Source of the DNA: Deltaproteobacteria bacterium
GTDB taxonomy: Bacteria; Desulfobacterota; Desulfobaccia; Desulfobaccales; Desulfobaccaceae
Assembly: GCA_019309545.1 (NCBI GenBank)
Contig: JAFDGA010000019.1
Coordinates: forward strand, 1 to 45,329
Direction: 5' to 3'
DNA length: 45,329 bases
Part shown: positions 17,278 through 24,862 of the stretch, one piece after another
Numbering within the stretch: the first letter of the stretch is position 1
How the letters are laid out: each line of letters opens with the position of its first letter
Position numbers and translations under genes: made by a program
Notes under the pieces: generated by a model
What the model saw: only the letters and a program-made list of their open reading frames with translations
What the model was told of the DNA's origin: nothing
The model's database searches: none

Positions 17278-18624
17278 GTGACTCTCGCCATCAAAAATCT
17301 ATTGCATGATCGGGCCCGCGCTTTGCTGCGTCTGGAAACCGAGCCAGGATTGGGCTGTACCGATCCAGCGGCTATTGGCCTTTGCGCTGCGGCCGCGGCT
17401 TCGCTGCTTCCCAGTAAGGAAATCGACGGCATCGAGGTTACCCTGGACCCCAAACTTTACAAAAACGCGGCCGGGGTGGTCATCCCGGCTACGAGCGGTC
17501 AAAGTGGTATAGCTCTGGCCGCAGCCCTGGGCGCCCTGGCTGGAGACCCGGGCCTGAAGCTCCAGGTTTTTGCCAGGGTTGGCCCCACCGGACTGGCCCA
17601 GGCCCAACGTCTCTTAGATGAAGGCAAAGTTTCTACCGCTATCAGACGGGATCAGATCGGACTTTTTGTCAAAACCGTGCTTATCGCCAGGGAGCACACA
17701 GCCGAAGCGGTCATTACCGGCCAACACGACCATATCGCTGCGCTTTCCCTGGACGGCCAGTCCCAGGCAGGCCATCCTTTGCTGAGCCGGGCAACAGACC
17801 AGGATAAAAGACTGGTTGAACTGGAAGACTGGCTTGTTTCCCTATCTTTGGGAGAGATGCTGGCCCTGCTGGATGAACTGGATGCAGACGACCTATCCTA
17901 TATCCAGCAGGGAATTGAGATAAACCAGAAGCTGGCAGACTACGGCCTGGCTCACGGCCCGGGCCTAGGGGTCGGCCAGACCCAGCAGCGTCTGGTACAG
18001 CAAGGACTGATTAGCCAGGATCAGGCAGTTTGGGCCGGGATTTTAACCGCCGCGGCTGTCGACTCCCGGATGGCCGGAGTCATGCTGCCAGCCATGACCC
18101 TGGCAGGCAGCGGCAATCAGGGCCTCGCCGCCTGCCTGCCGGTAGTGGCCGCCGCCGAGTTTGTTGTGCCTTACGACCCCCAGCAGTTGCTCAAGGCAGT
18201 AACTTTAAGCTATCTGGTTACCTGCTATATCAAAGCCCAGGTGGGCCGCCTGAGCGCCTTGTGTGGCAGCAGTGTCGCCGGTGGGGCCGGAGCCGCGGCA
18301 GGCATAGCCTATCTCCGGGGCGGCGCGGTGGATAACATCGGCGGTGCCATTACCAATCATCTCGTCACCATGGCTACCGTGATCTGTGACGGGGCCAAAA
18401 CCAGTTGTGCCCTCAAGGTCGGAGAAGCCGGGTCCGCGGCAGTCAAAAACGCGCTGTTGGCTCTCCAGGGGACGGTGGTCAAACCGTATGACGGGTTCAT
18501 CGGCCAGCACCCCGAAGACACCGTGCGCCATCTGGGCAAACTCTGCCACGAAGGCCTATCCCCCATGGATGCCGCCCTTTTAGACATCATGCTGGCCCGA
18601 TCCTGTAAGTCTGGCTGCTCTTGA
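17278..18624 (+). CDS. L-cysteine desulfidase family protein (CyuA/UPF0597)
   Basis: A 448-residue cytoplasmic enzyme related to the alpha subunit of iron-sulfur serine dehydratase. In characterised members it converts L-cysteine to pyruvate, ammonia and sulfide using an oxygen-sensitive [4Fe-4S] cluster. The signature GLGCTDPAAIG carries C27. The C-terminal ICDGAKTSCALK carries C370 and C377, and the Gly-rich GSSVAGGAGAAAG lies between. The GTG start 17278 has GGGGAGGATAGG upstream. In a sulfate-reducer-like host it may feed sulfide to Fe-S assembly. It converges on hyuB with 26 bases between stops and no obvious terminator. Confidence 0.92.
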   Translation: MTLAIKNLLHDRARALLRLETEPGLGCTDPAAIGLCAAAAASLLPSKEIDGIEVTLDPKLYKNAAGVVIPATSGQSGIALAAALGALAGDPGLKLQVFARVGPTGLAQAQRLLDEGKVSTAIRRDQIGLFVKTVLIAREHTAEAVITGQHDHIAALSLDGQSQAGHPLLSRATDQDKRLVELEDWLVSLSLGEMLALLDELDADDLSYIQQGIEINQKLADYGLAHGPGLGVGQTQQRLVQQGLISQDQAVWAGILTAAAVDSRMAGVMLPAMTLAGSGNQGLAACLPVVAAAEFVVPYDPQQLLKAVTLSYLVTCYIKAQVGRLSALCGSSVAGGAGAAAGIAYLRGGAVDNIGGAITNHLVTMATVICDGAKTSCALKVGEAGSAAVKNALLALQGTVVKPYDGFIGQHPEDTVRHLGKLCHEGLSPMDAALLDIMLARSCKSGCS

Positions 18625-18650
18625 AATTTCTAAAAGGACCAGGGCTGACT

Positions 18651-20219
18651 TCAGCGTCGGTTTCCCCAACCGCCGCCGCCGGGCGTCCGGATTGACAGGC
18701 GGGTCCCCTGGGCTAGGCTCAGGTTAATTTTACCCGGCAGGCGTTGCTCTCCCTCCAGGGTGAGCAACACATTTTCCCCCTTCTGGCCGGGGTGGCCGCC
18801 ATTTAGGCCATAAGGAGCGTTCTGCCGGCGTTCGGTGAGCAGGCTGACGGTAACTTCCATGAGAAATTGGAAATCGCGACACAGGCCCTGGCCTCCCCGA
18901 TGCTGACCGTCGCCTCCTGAGCCCTCTCGCAAGGCATAGCGTTCCACCAGAACCGGATAATGTTGCTCTATTACCTCGACCGGGGTATTCCGGGTATTGG
19001 TCATGTGGGTATGGACGCCATCCAATCCCGCATGGCTGGGGCTGCCCCCCATACCACCGCCGATCGTTTCATAATAGGTAAATTCCTGGCCGTTCTCGGG
19101 CCACCAGCCCCCAAACGCCAGGTTATTCATGGTCCCCTGGCTGGCTGCGGGAATGACCTGGGGCAGCGCCTGGGCCAGAGCCCCCAGCACTACGTCCACC
19201 AAGCGCTGCGAAGTCTCAACATTGCCCGCCGCCACTGCCGCCGGGAACTTGGCATCCAAAATGCTGCCCGGCCGGGTCAGGATGGCGATGGGTCGGAAAC
19301 AGCCCTGGTTGATGGGATAGGCCTCGGGCAGCAATGATAAAAATACATAATAACATGCGGCTTCCACCACCGCCGGCACTGTATTGAGGCCGCCTCGGAC
19401 CTGGTCGGCCGATTCCCGGAAATCCAGGAGCACGGCATCCCCCTGAACGGTTAGCCTCACTGTCAGGGGCACATCCGAGTGGCCATAGCCGTCGTCATCC
19501 AGATAATCGCTAAACTCATAGCAGCCTGCCGGGATGGTCTGAATTAAGGCCCGCATGGCCTGCTCCGAGTACTTCAGCAGGGCCTGGCTCATCTCGTTTA
19601 ACTTGGCCAACCCATAGCGCTCCACCAGGGCGCTGAGCCGCTGTTGACCGCGATGTAAGGCCGCCAGCTGGGCGGTTAGATCGCCCTGACGTTCCTCGGG
19701 CACCCGCATCCGGGCCAGCAGACCGTCCCAAAAATCTTGTTCCAGTTGACCCCGGCGGTATAGCCGGGAAGGGGGGATGATAACCCCTTCCTGACGAATA
19801 TCATCCGCCAGGGGCATGGAACCCGGAGTCAGGCCTCCGACATCGGCATGATGGGCCCGGTTAATCAGGTAGAATGCCGGACCCTGGCCGCCCTCCAGAT
19901 AATGTGGAGTGATCAGGGTGAGGTCGGGCAGGTGGGTCCCGCCCAGATAAGGATCATTGAGCAGCAACACATCCCCGGGTTCCAATGGGGGATACTCGGT
20001 CAAAATCAGCGACATGGTCAGGGGCAAGGCGCCTAAATGCACCGGAATATGCGCGGCTTGGGCCAAAAGCTCGCCCTGAGCGGTAAATACTGCACAAGAA
20101 TAGTCCCGACGTTCCTTGATATTGGGAGAAAAGGCGCTGCGCCGCAGAACGATCCCCATCTCCTCCGCCACGGCGGCAAAAAGTTTGTTGAAAACCGTTA
20201 ATTCCAGAGCGATGGACAT
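18651..20219 (-). CDS. Hydantoinase B/5-oxoprolinase beta-subunit family protein
   Basis: A 522-residue HyuB-type subunit. Family landmarks are ERRDYSCAVFTAQGELLAQA near the N-terminus, VLLNDPYLGGTHLPDLTL, RAHHADVGG and the C-terminal TPGGGGWG. With a HyuA partner these enzymes open hydantoins, 5-oxoproline or related rings in ATP-dependent reactions. No hyuA lies next to it in the window, which is unusual because the two normally adjoin. The ATG at 20219 has no good ribosome site. Five bases upstream lies a perfect inverted repeat (TTGAT/ATCAA) that could be an operator covering the initiation region. Confidence 0.93.
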   Translation of the reverse strand: MSIALELTVFNKLFAAVAEEMGIVLRRSAFSPNIKERRDYSCAVFTAQGELLAQAAHIPVHLGALPLTMSLILTEYPPLEPGDVLLLNDPYLGGTHLPDLTLITPHYLEGGQGPAFYLINRAHHADVGGLTPGSMPLADDIRQEGVIIPPSRLYRRGQLEQDFWDGLLARMRVPEERQGDLTAQLAALHRGQQRLSALVERYGLAKLNEMSQALLKYSEQAMRALIQTIPAGCYEFSDYLDDDGYGHSDVPLTVRLTVQGDAVLLDFRESADQVRGGLNTVPAVVEAACYYVFLSLLPEAYPINQGCFRPIAILTRPGSILDAKFPAAVAAGNVETSQRLVDVVLGALAQALPQVIPAASQGTMNNLAFGGWWPENGQEFTYYETIGGGMGGSPSHAGLDGVHTHMTNTRNTPVEVIEQHYPVLVERYALREGSGGDGQHRGGQGLCRDFQFLMEVTVSLLTERRQNAPYGLNGGHPGQKGENVLLTLEGEQRLPGKINLSLAQGTRLSIRTPGGGGWGNRR

Positions 20220-20223
20220 AATA

Positions 20224-20235
20224 TTGATCTATCAA
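20224..20235. promoter_or_regulatory. Inverted repeat next to the hyuB start, possible operator
   Basis: TTGAT-CT-ATCAA is a perfect 12-base palindrome with two central bases, four bases upstream of the hyuB ATG on the minus strand. A dimeric repressor could bind here, or it could fold in the mRNA and block initiation. A single 12-base palindrome may also occur by chance. Confidence 0.35.
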
Positions 20236-20279
20236 CCTTGACCCCAATAAAATAACTGAATCAGGGCCATTACTAACCT

Positions 20280-20347
20280 TGGGAAAGGGGGCCAGCGGTC
20301 CCCCCCGCCCTTCCCTCAAATTACCGGTTACATGCTCCGAATAATAT
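20280..20347 (+). repeat. Dispersed GC-rich intergenic repeat, copy 3
   Basis: It begins GGGAAAGGGGGCCAGCGG, then a C-run, TTCCCTCAAATTACCGG and ends TGCTCCGAATAATATTA. The core GGGGGCC-AGC-GGTCCCCC can fold with one bulged base. It lies between divergent hyuB and the PurD-like gene, 168 bases before the latter, in the same orientation as the other copies. Confidence 0.8.
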
Positions 20348-20515
20348 TATAACCTGGAATAATGCGCGATGAATTAAAACCTGTCAACCCGGGCAGAAAT
20401 TTTTGGGTTAAGGTTATCATTGAAAATTTAGTGGATTTATGAGCATCTAATTGATATAGGTGATGATATTGGCCAGCCTGAGGCGCAGTGACATCGCTCG
20501 ACAAGAGGAGTGCTT

Positions 20516-22030
20516 ATGCAACCGGTTAACATCGGCTTTGTGGGGACCGATGGCCGCAGTTTTCTGGCGGCTTTGGAGACCAGCCGCTCTAAAAGCGAAC
20601 TTTATCCCGGTAAATATCGGGGCCTGGTAGTCAGAGGCACGGGGGCCATGCCTGCCTTTGCCCAACAAATGCACTGGCCGGTCGATTTTATTCCGGTTAC
20701 GGATAATTCTCCCGAGGCCCATGCCGCATCCTTAATTCAGGCCTTTCAGGAAGGATCCCTGGATATCGCCATGATCATGCCGGAAGGTTTAATCTTTGCG
20801 GGGCTGGTGGATGAGATTGCCGCAGCCGGCTATGGTGATCGCATTATTGGCTTAGATCGGCAGGGAGCCTTTATCGAAGCCGATAAGATCGCCGGTAAAC
20901 GCCTCTGCCAAGAGGCGGCTATCCCGGTGGCCCCGGCCTGGAAGGAAGTGGAGGCCCGCGATTATGGCGCGGTGCTATCCACCTGTTTGGCTTATCTCCA
21001 TGAATTCGGCGGCGCGGTCCTTAAATATCCTTACAGTGCTGGGGGCAAAGGGGCTCGGATAATTTTAAATACCTGGCAAATCCGGGAGGTTTATGAGGTA
21101 TTAATCAGCGATTATAAAGATGCCTATCGCCAATTATGCGGTAAAAAATCTACTTGGCCGTTGTTGATCGAAGCCCGCATGTCGGGGGTGGAAATCAGTT
21201 TTACCATTTTAGTCGATAAAAACGGCCATTACCAAATTCTGCCCACTGCCATGGACTATCCGGAAAGATTTGACGGACCGCCCGGCCTTGATAATCCCAT
21301 TACCGGCGGCATGGGCTCGATTTCCCCTCACCCCCTGGAAACCCCGGCCTTATTGGCCCTGGCCCAGGAAACCATTGCTCAACCCCTGATCGCCAAGATG
21401 CAAGAGCGTGGCATCCTGCGGCCCTGTGTGTTATATCCCGGCTGCTTTGCCTCTTTTTGGTCAGATTTTACCCCCCGGGCGCTTAGGGTTTGCGAAATCA
21501 ATATCCGCCCGGGGGAACCGGAATTTCAGCCCATTGTCAAACGACTGCGCAACCTGGGTGCCCTCATCCAGGCCATGGTGGTGGGCAACCTGCATGAAGT
21601 CGCCCCGGAGATCAGGACCGATCAGATTTCCCTTTGCCTAGCCCTGGTAACCGGTCCCGGCGGGCCTCAGCAACAGAAAGGTTACCCCTGGTCGCTCACC
21701 AAAGGCGAGGTAGTGGAGATTGACTTCGACTATTTTAACAAAAAGCGGATTACAGTAATTCCCTCGGCCATGGCTTACAGCGAGAATGGCATTTTCAAAT
21801 CCGATGGCTCGCGGGTAGCCTTTCTAGACGCCAATGCCACTATCAAGCCGGGCCAGAAAAGGGGGCAGGTAGCCGACAATCTGCGGCAGAGAATGTTAAA
21901 CGCTTACGATAGTGGCAAAATCCGGGTGATTCCCAGGGAAGATGAGCAGGGCAACCGTCTGGCCCTACGCCGCGACATCGGCCAGCATTTCCAAAAGGCC
22001 GAACTGTTGGCCGCCATGCAGAAATTGTAA
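20516..22030 (+). CDS. PurD-like ATP-grasp ligase (phosphoribosylglycinamide synthetase-related)
   Basis: A 504-residue protein, longer than ordinary PurD (about 425). The ATP-grasp region has a phosphate-binding loop-like YPYSAGGKGARI, PITGGMGSISPHPLETP (compare NTGGMGAYSP in PurD) and CEINIRPGEPEFQPIVKRL (compare EFNVRFGDPETQ). The N-terminus, GFVGTDGRSFLAALE, lacks the canonical GGGGREH of PurD. It may be a divergent glycinamide ribonucleotide synthetase or a paralogue acting on another carboxylate-amine pair. ATG 20516 has GAGGAG five bases upstream, deciding against the GTG at 20510. It is convergent with an unknown gene and a purH-type gene, which hints at purine metabolism. Confidence 0.75.
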   Translation: MQPVNIGFVGTDGRSFLAALETSRSKSELYPGKYRGLVVRGTGAMPAFAQQMHWPVDFIPVTDNSPEAHAASLIQAFQEGSLDIAMIMPEGLIFAGLVDEIAAAGYGDRIIGLDRQGAFIEADKIAGKRLCQEAAIPVAPAWKEVEARDYGAVLSTCLAYLHEFGGAVLKYPYSAGGKGARIILNTWQIREVYEVLISDYKDAYRQLCGKKSTWPLLIEARMSGVEISFTILVDKNGHYQILPTAMDYPERFDGPPGLDNPITGGMGSISPHPLETPALLALAQETIAQPLIAKMQERGILRPCVLYPGCFASFWSDFTPRALRVCEINIRPGEPEFQPIVKRLRNLGALIQAMVVGNLHEVAPEIRTDQISLCLALVTGPGGPQQQKGYPWSLTKGEVVEIDFDYFNKKRITVIPSAMAYSENGIFKSDGSRVAFLDANATIKPGQKRGQVADNLRQRMLNAYDSGKIRVIPREDEQGNRLALRRDIGQHFQKAELLAAMQKL

Positions 22031-22046
22031 CAATACAGCAGGGGAC

Positions 22047-22421
22047 TTATTGTCTTTTCAGATCTTCCGGCTCTACCTGAAATTTCAAGGCGGCCGGACG
22101 GTTGGTTTTGTCGATGTAGCTGTTCCAGATGTCGCGTAAATCTTCAATGGCTTGTTTCACGTCCAGCTCCATGCCCCGGCCCTTGAGTTGGCCCAGGCAG
22201 AAGTAGAGTTCGTTTAACAAGCGGATCTGAGTGATGCCGATCACCTCCAGATAAGCCTCTTGATCCAGTAAGGTCAGATCTACCTTTTCAATTTCAGACA
22301 GCTCATAGAGTATTTCCTGGGCAATGGTGGTCAACAGGTCCCGGTAATAATTGGGCTGACTGAGGTCAATCTTACGCCCCCGGCTCAGGGCAACGGTGGT
22401 GGGAAGAGTAGTTCTGCCCAT
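22047..22421 (-). CDS. Conserved hypothetical protein, 124 residues
   Basis: I do not recognise a family. The protein is acidic and mostly helical by composition, with the stretch QEILYELSEIEKVDLTLL in the middle and LDVKQAIEDLRDIWNSYI near the end; there is no signal peptide, membrane segment or Cys/His cluster. The ATG at 22421 follows the IMP cyclohydrolase stop after two bases, so the two genes are surely cotranscribed and probably translationally coupled. That arrangement suggests an accessory role in purine synthesis, which is inference only. Confidence 0.8.
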   Translation of the reverse strand: MGRTTLPTTVALSRGRKIDLSQPNYYRDLLTTIAQEILYELSEIEKVDLTLLDQEAYLEVIGITQIRLLNELYFCLGQLKGRGMELDVKQAIEDLRDIWNSYIDKTNRPAALKFQVEPEDLKRQ

Positions 22422-22423
22422 AA

Positions 22424-23020
22424 TTACACCTGCATTTTTTCCAGATAGCGGAAAATAGCGCCATCATAGTTATGGGTCAAAGAGAAAACCTTCTTGGCCA
22501 GGGTAAAGCGGGTGGGCAGGGTGGTGGCCCCCTGGTGGGCCTGCATTTCGGCCAGCACAGTAGGATAATCGGCCGGATCCACTACTACAGTGACATCCCG
22601 GAAGTTCTTGGCGGCCGAGCGCAGCATGGCCGGGCCGCCGATGTCGATATTTTCAATGGCGTCCTCCAGGGTGCAGCCAGGACGGGCCACGGTTTTTTCG
22701 AATTGATACAAATTAACCACGACGAGATCAATAGGAAGTATCTGGTGAGTCTGCATCTGGGCCACATGTTCCGGCCGGTCCCGGCGTCCCAGAATGCCGC
22801 CATGAATTTTGGGGTGGAGGGTTTTCACCCGACCGTCGAGCATCTCCGGAAAGCCGGTGAAATCGGCCACTTCGGTAACTGCAATTCCGGCCTCCCGCAG
22901 CATCCGGGCGGTGCCGCCGGTGGAGAGGATTTCCACCTGAAACTGGCCCAACCCGCAGGCAAATTCGACCAGACCGGATTTATCGGTAACACTCATCAAG
23001 GCCCGTTGGATGGCGCTCAT
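22424..23020 (-). CDS. purH: IMP cyclohydrolase, stand-alone N-terminal domain of PurH
   Basis: Closes FAICAR to IMP in the last step of purine synthesis. The 198 residues match only the MGS-like IMP cyclohydrolase part of PurH (E. coli residues about 1-199): [56 protein letters not shown] and [17 protein letters not shown]. The AICAR transformylase half is absent and must be encoded elsewhere or replaced by a PurP-like enzyme. The frame ends in a proper stop, and the next gene starts two bases on, so this looks like a natural split enzyme and not a truncation. The ATG has GGGAGGAACT upstream. Confidence 0.93.
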   Translation of the reverse strand: MSAIQRALMSVTDKSGLVEFACGLGQFQVEILSTGGTARMLREAGIAVTEVADFTGFPEMLDGRVKTLHPKIHGGILGRRDRPEHVAQMQTHQILPIDLVVVNLYQFEKTVARPGCTLEDAIENIDIGGPAMLRSAAKNFRDVTVVVDPADYPTVLAEMQAHQGATTLPTRFTLAKKVFSLTHNYDGAIFRYLEKMQV

Positions 23021-23328
23021 AGTTCCTCCCGCTAACAGATCAACTAAGATTATTCCTACTATAGCGTGAGAAATTATGCAACCCTTTAGGCCCCTCAGAT
23101 TTTGTAAGTTTCCATTTTTAAACGGTCGGATTCCAGTAAAAACAACTGCCTATATTAAAATAGCCGGAGTTGCCACTCGACCGGTTTGGTCGGCATCCAC
23201 TCAATTTCTGGTTTCGCGCCCAGTTAGTTCAAACCAGGTTTCAAGGCCAAAGGCGACCAAACCCTGGCTAATCAGGATGAAGGCCAGGGCTAAATCTGGG
23301 GGAAATCCCCCCGTCCGCTTTCAGGCTG
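23021..23328. other. 308-base spacer between purH-type gene and fmdE
   Basis: Both neighbours are on the minus strand, so this region carries the purH promoter and the fmdE transcript end. A plus-strand open frame (23076-23345) has no ribosome site or family resemblance and is judged spurious. Apart from the hairpin at 23262-23289 and a CGACC/GGTCG hairpin near 23179-23193, I see no known element. No purine riboswitch is visible in the purH leader. Confidence 0.55.
23262..23289 (-). terminator. Hairpin downstream of fmdE, terminator candidate
   Basis: Read on the minus strand, CCCTGGC and GCCAGGG form a perfect seven-base stem with a 14-base loop, followed by TTTGG. It lies 40 bases after the fmdE stop. 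A smaller GGGGG/CCCCC hairpin lies closer to the stop. The T-tract is short, so confidence is limited. Confidence 0.4.
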
Positions 23329-24033
23329 CTAATCATCCCGGGTAAGGGTTATGCCATTACCGGTGAGGATAAAATAATGTTCATGAGCACAGGCCAGACA
23401 GGTTGGTTTCCCATCCCGCAGGCATACCCGGGTCTCCATGATCTCTTCCTCACAGATACTACAGGGCAGCGAAGCAAAGATCCGGGCATATTCGGGCATA
23501 TTGATGGTCAGATGTTGAATATTAAACTGCTCCTCCAGGGGAGTCTGCAGTTCTTTCCGGGCCATGGCGTGCCACAGGTGGTGCAGCCGGTGATGGTCTT
23601 CCTCGTTGCCTTGCCGGTCAACTATTACTTTCTTGAACAAGGGGCCGGCGGCCGGATATTTTTCGAATAGCCGCTGCCGGAAACCGGGCTTGACCGCCAA
23701 CCGGACCGCCACGCCATCCTCGCGGCGGGCGACGGTTACCGCGGTCTTGCCCAGGTCTTTGAAAATCAGGGCGTTATTGCCAAAGGTGCAACCGGTTACG
23801 GTCTGGATGCCATCGGTAAAACAATTATTGCATTCTACAATCGCCACTACCTCTTCCATACCGGTATTTTTCCGGTTTAAGGTGGTCATGGCATACTGTC
23901 CGGCCTGAATCCCCCAGGCCACCCCAGGGCACAGATGGCCGTGGATGGTCTCGGTATGGCGGAGCAATCCCTCCAGATCGCCGCTGCGAATCATGGTTTC
24001 AATGGCCCGGCGGGCCTCAGCAAATTCGTGCAT
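23329..24033 (-). CDS. FmdE family protein with C-terminal zinc ribbon
   Basis: A 234-residue protein. The FmdE domain shows HGHLCPG (H31, H33, C35), VECNNCFTDGIQTVTGCT (C68, C71, C82) and GKTAVTV. The C-terminus has a treble-clef/zinc-ribbon CxxC-x17-CxxC (C191, C194, C212, C215). The name comes from a protein linked to molybdenum formylmethanofuran dehydrogenase, but non-methanogens have many homologues with unknown, probably metal- or Fe-S-related roles. AGGAGG lies nine bases before the ATG. It is the last gene of the exbB-exbD-tonB-receptor-flavin reductase series, suggesting handling of the imported metal. Confidence 0.9.
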   Translation of the reverse strand: MHEFAEARRAIETMIRSGDLEGLLRHTETIHGHLCPGVAWGIQAGQYAMTTLNRKNTGMEEVVAIVECNNCFTDGIQTVTGCTFGNNALIFKDLGKTAVTVARREDGVAVRLAVKPGFRQRLFEKYPAAGPLFKKVIVDRQGNEEDHHRLHHLWHAMARKELQTPLEEQFNIQHLTINMPEYARIFASLPCSICEEEIMETRVCLRDGKPTCLACAHEHYFILTGNGITLTRDD

Positions 24034-24131
24034 TTAGTAATGCCTCCTGGTTTAGTTTGGACTGAAAAAATTAGGCAGGAAACAGGATTGTAAGTCCTCC
24101 TCCCTCCCCGCGGATCCTGATCCATTATAGT

Positions 24132-24743
24132 TCAAGGTTCGTATTTATGGGCCAACGGATCCTTCCCATTAGGGAACATTGACCCATACAGTTCGAATTT
24201 ATTGATTTCCACTACGGTGCAAAATTTCATTCCCTTATCGTTGCCGGTCATCATCAGGGGCCGGGCCTTTCTGACATCCAGGGAGCCATCAGGCAGATAT
24301 ACCGCATCGTCCACCTCCAGATGCACGACCTTCCCCGTAATGAGCACGTATTGGGGCTCGGCGTAGGCTTTATATAATTGACATTCCATCCAGGCATAGC
24401 AACCCGCTATCCCCGGGGGCTTGATTTGCACCGAGGGTTTGACACTTAACCCCGCCACCTCGAACTCATCCACCTCTGGGGGGCTGTAGCGGGCGGTGGG
24501 GATTACCTTATCGGCCAACTCCAGTCCGGGAAAGTTCAACACAAACTGCCGGGTGGTCCGGATATTGTTCAGGGTGTCCCGCCGATGGGCCGAGGCCACA
24601 CAGACCAGATCCAGTGGGCGTAACACCGGCATCACGCAGGAATAAGGAGCAATGTTGCGAACGCCCTCGGCACTGAGGGTCGAAATAAAGGCCACCGGTA
24701 GCGGCATGATTGATTCTCTTTTAAAAGGGTTCAAGATCATCAT
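24132..24743 (-). CDS. Flavin reductase-like FMN-binding protein
   Basis: A 203-residue split-barrel flavoprotein of the flavin reductase (DIM6/NTAB) family. Recognisable parts are [38 protein letters not shown] and the C-terminal [11 protein letters not shown]. Such proteins bind FMN and act as NAD(P)H:flavin or metal-chelate reductases, or as flavoredoxins in sulfate reducers. ATG 24743 (or the next ATG, 24740) is preceded by AAAGGAAATC. Its place after the TonB receptor makes reductive release of metal from an imported chelate an attractive role, but that is not shown by the sequence. Confidence 0.9.
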   Translation of the reverse strand: MMILNPFKRESIMPLPVAFISTLSAEGVRNIAPYSCVMPVLRPLDLVCVASAHRRDTLNNIRTTRQFVLNFPGLELADKVIPTARYSPPEVDEFEVAGLSVKPSVQIKPPGIAGCYAWMECQLYKAYAEPQYVLITGKVVHLEVDDAVYLPDGSLDVRKARPLMMTGNDKGMKFCTVVEINKFELYGSMFPNGKDPLAHKYEP

Positions 24744-24804
24744 GATTTCCTTTGCTTATATTAAGTATCATTCATCCTGAATGCCAGGCCAAATTTGGGA
24801 ACCA

Positions 24805-24842
24805 GGTACTAACGGACAGTACCGGCGGTAGCCGGTGTACTG
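24805..24842. promoter_or_regulatory. Overlapping alternative hairpins between receptor and flavin reductase genes
   Basis: GGTACT (24805-24810) pairs with AGTACC (24818-24823). The second arm is also part of CAGTACCGGC (24817-24826), which pairs with GCCGG and TACTG (24831-24842, two bases bulged). The two stems exclude each other, like an attenuator or processing switch. It lies 20 bases after the receptor stop and about 60 bases before the flavin reductase start. No U-tract follows on the minus strand. Confidence 0.5.
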
Positions 24843-24862
24843 GGCCACTGGTTTCCCGAAGA

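Noticed and set aside
23076-23345. Plus-strand 89-codon frame in the purH-fmdE spacer
   Set aside because: No ribosome site, no resemblance to a protein family, overlaps the fmdE end, and the region contains likely regulatory hairpins.
24843-24850. GGCCACTG, resembling the B12 box of a cobalamin riboswitch near a TonB receptor
   Set aside because: It is on the plus strand, at the 3' side of the minus-strand receptor gene, and no other conserved cobalamin riboswitch element is nearby.
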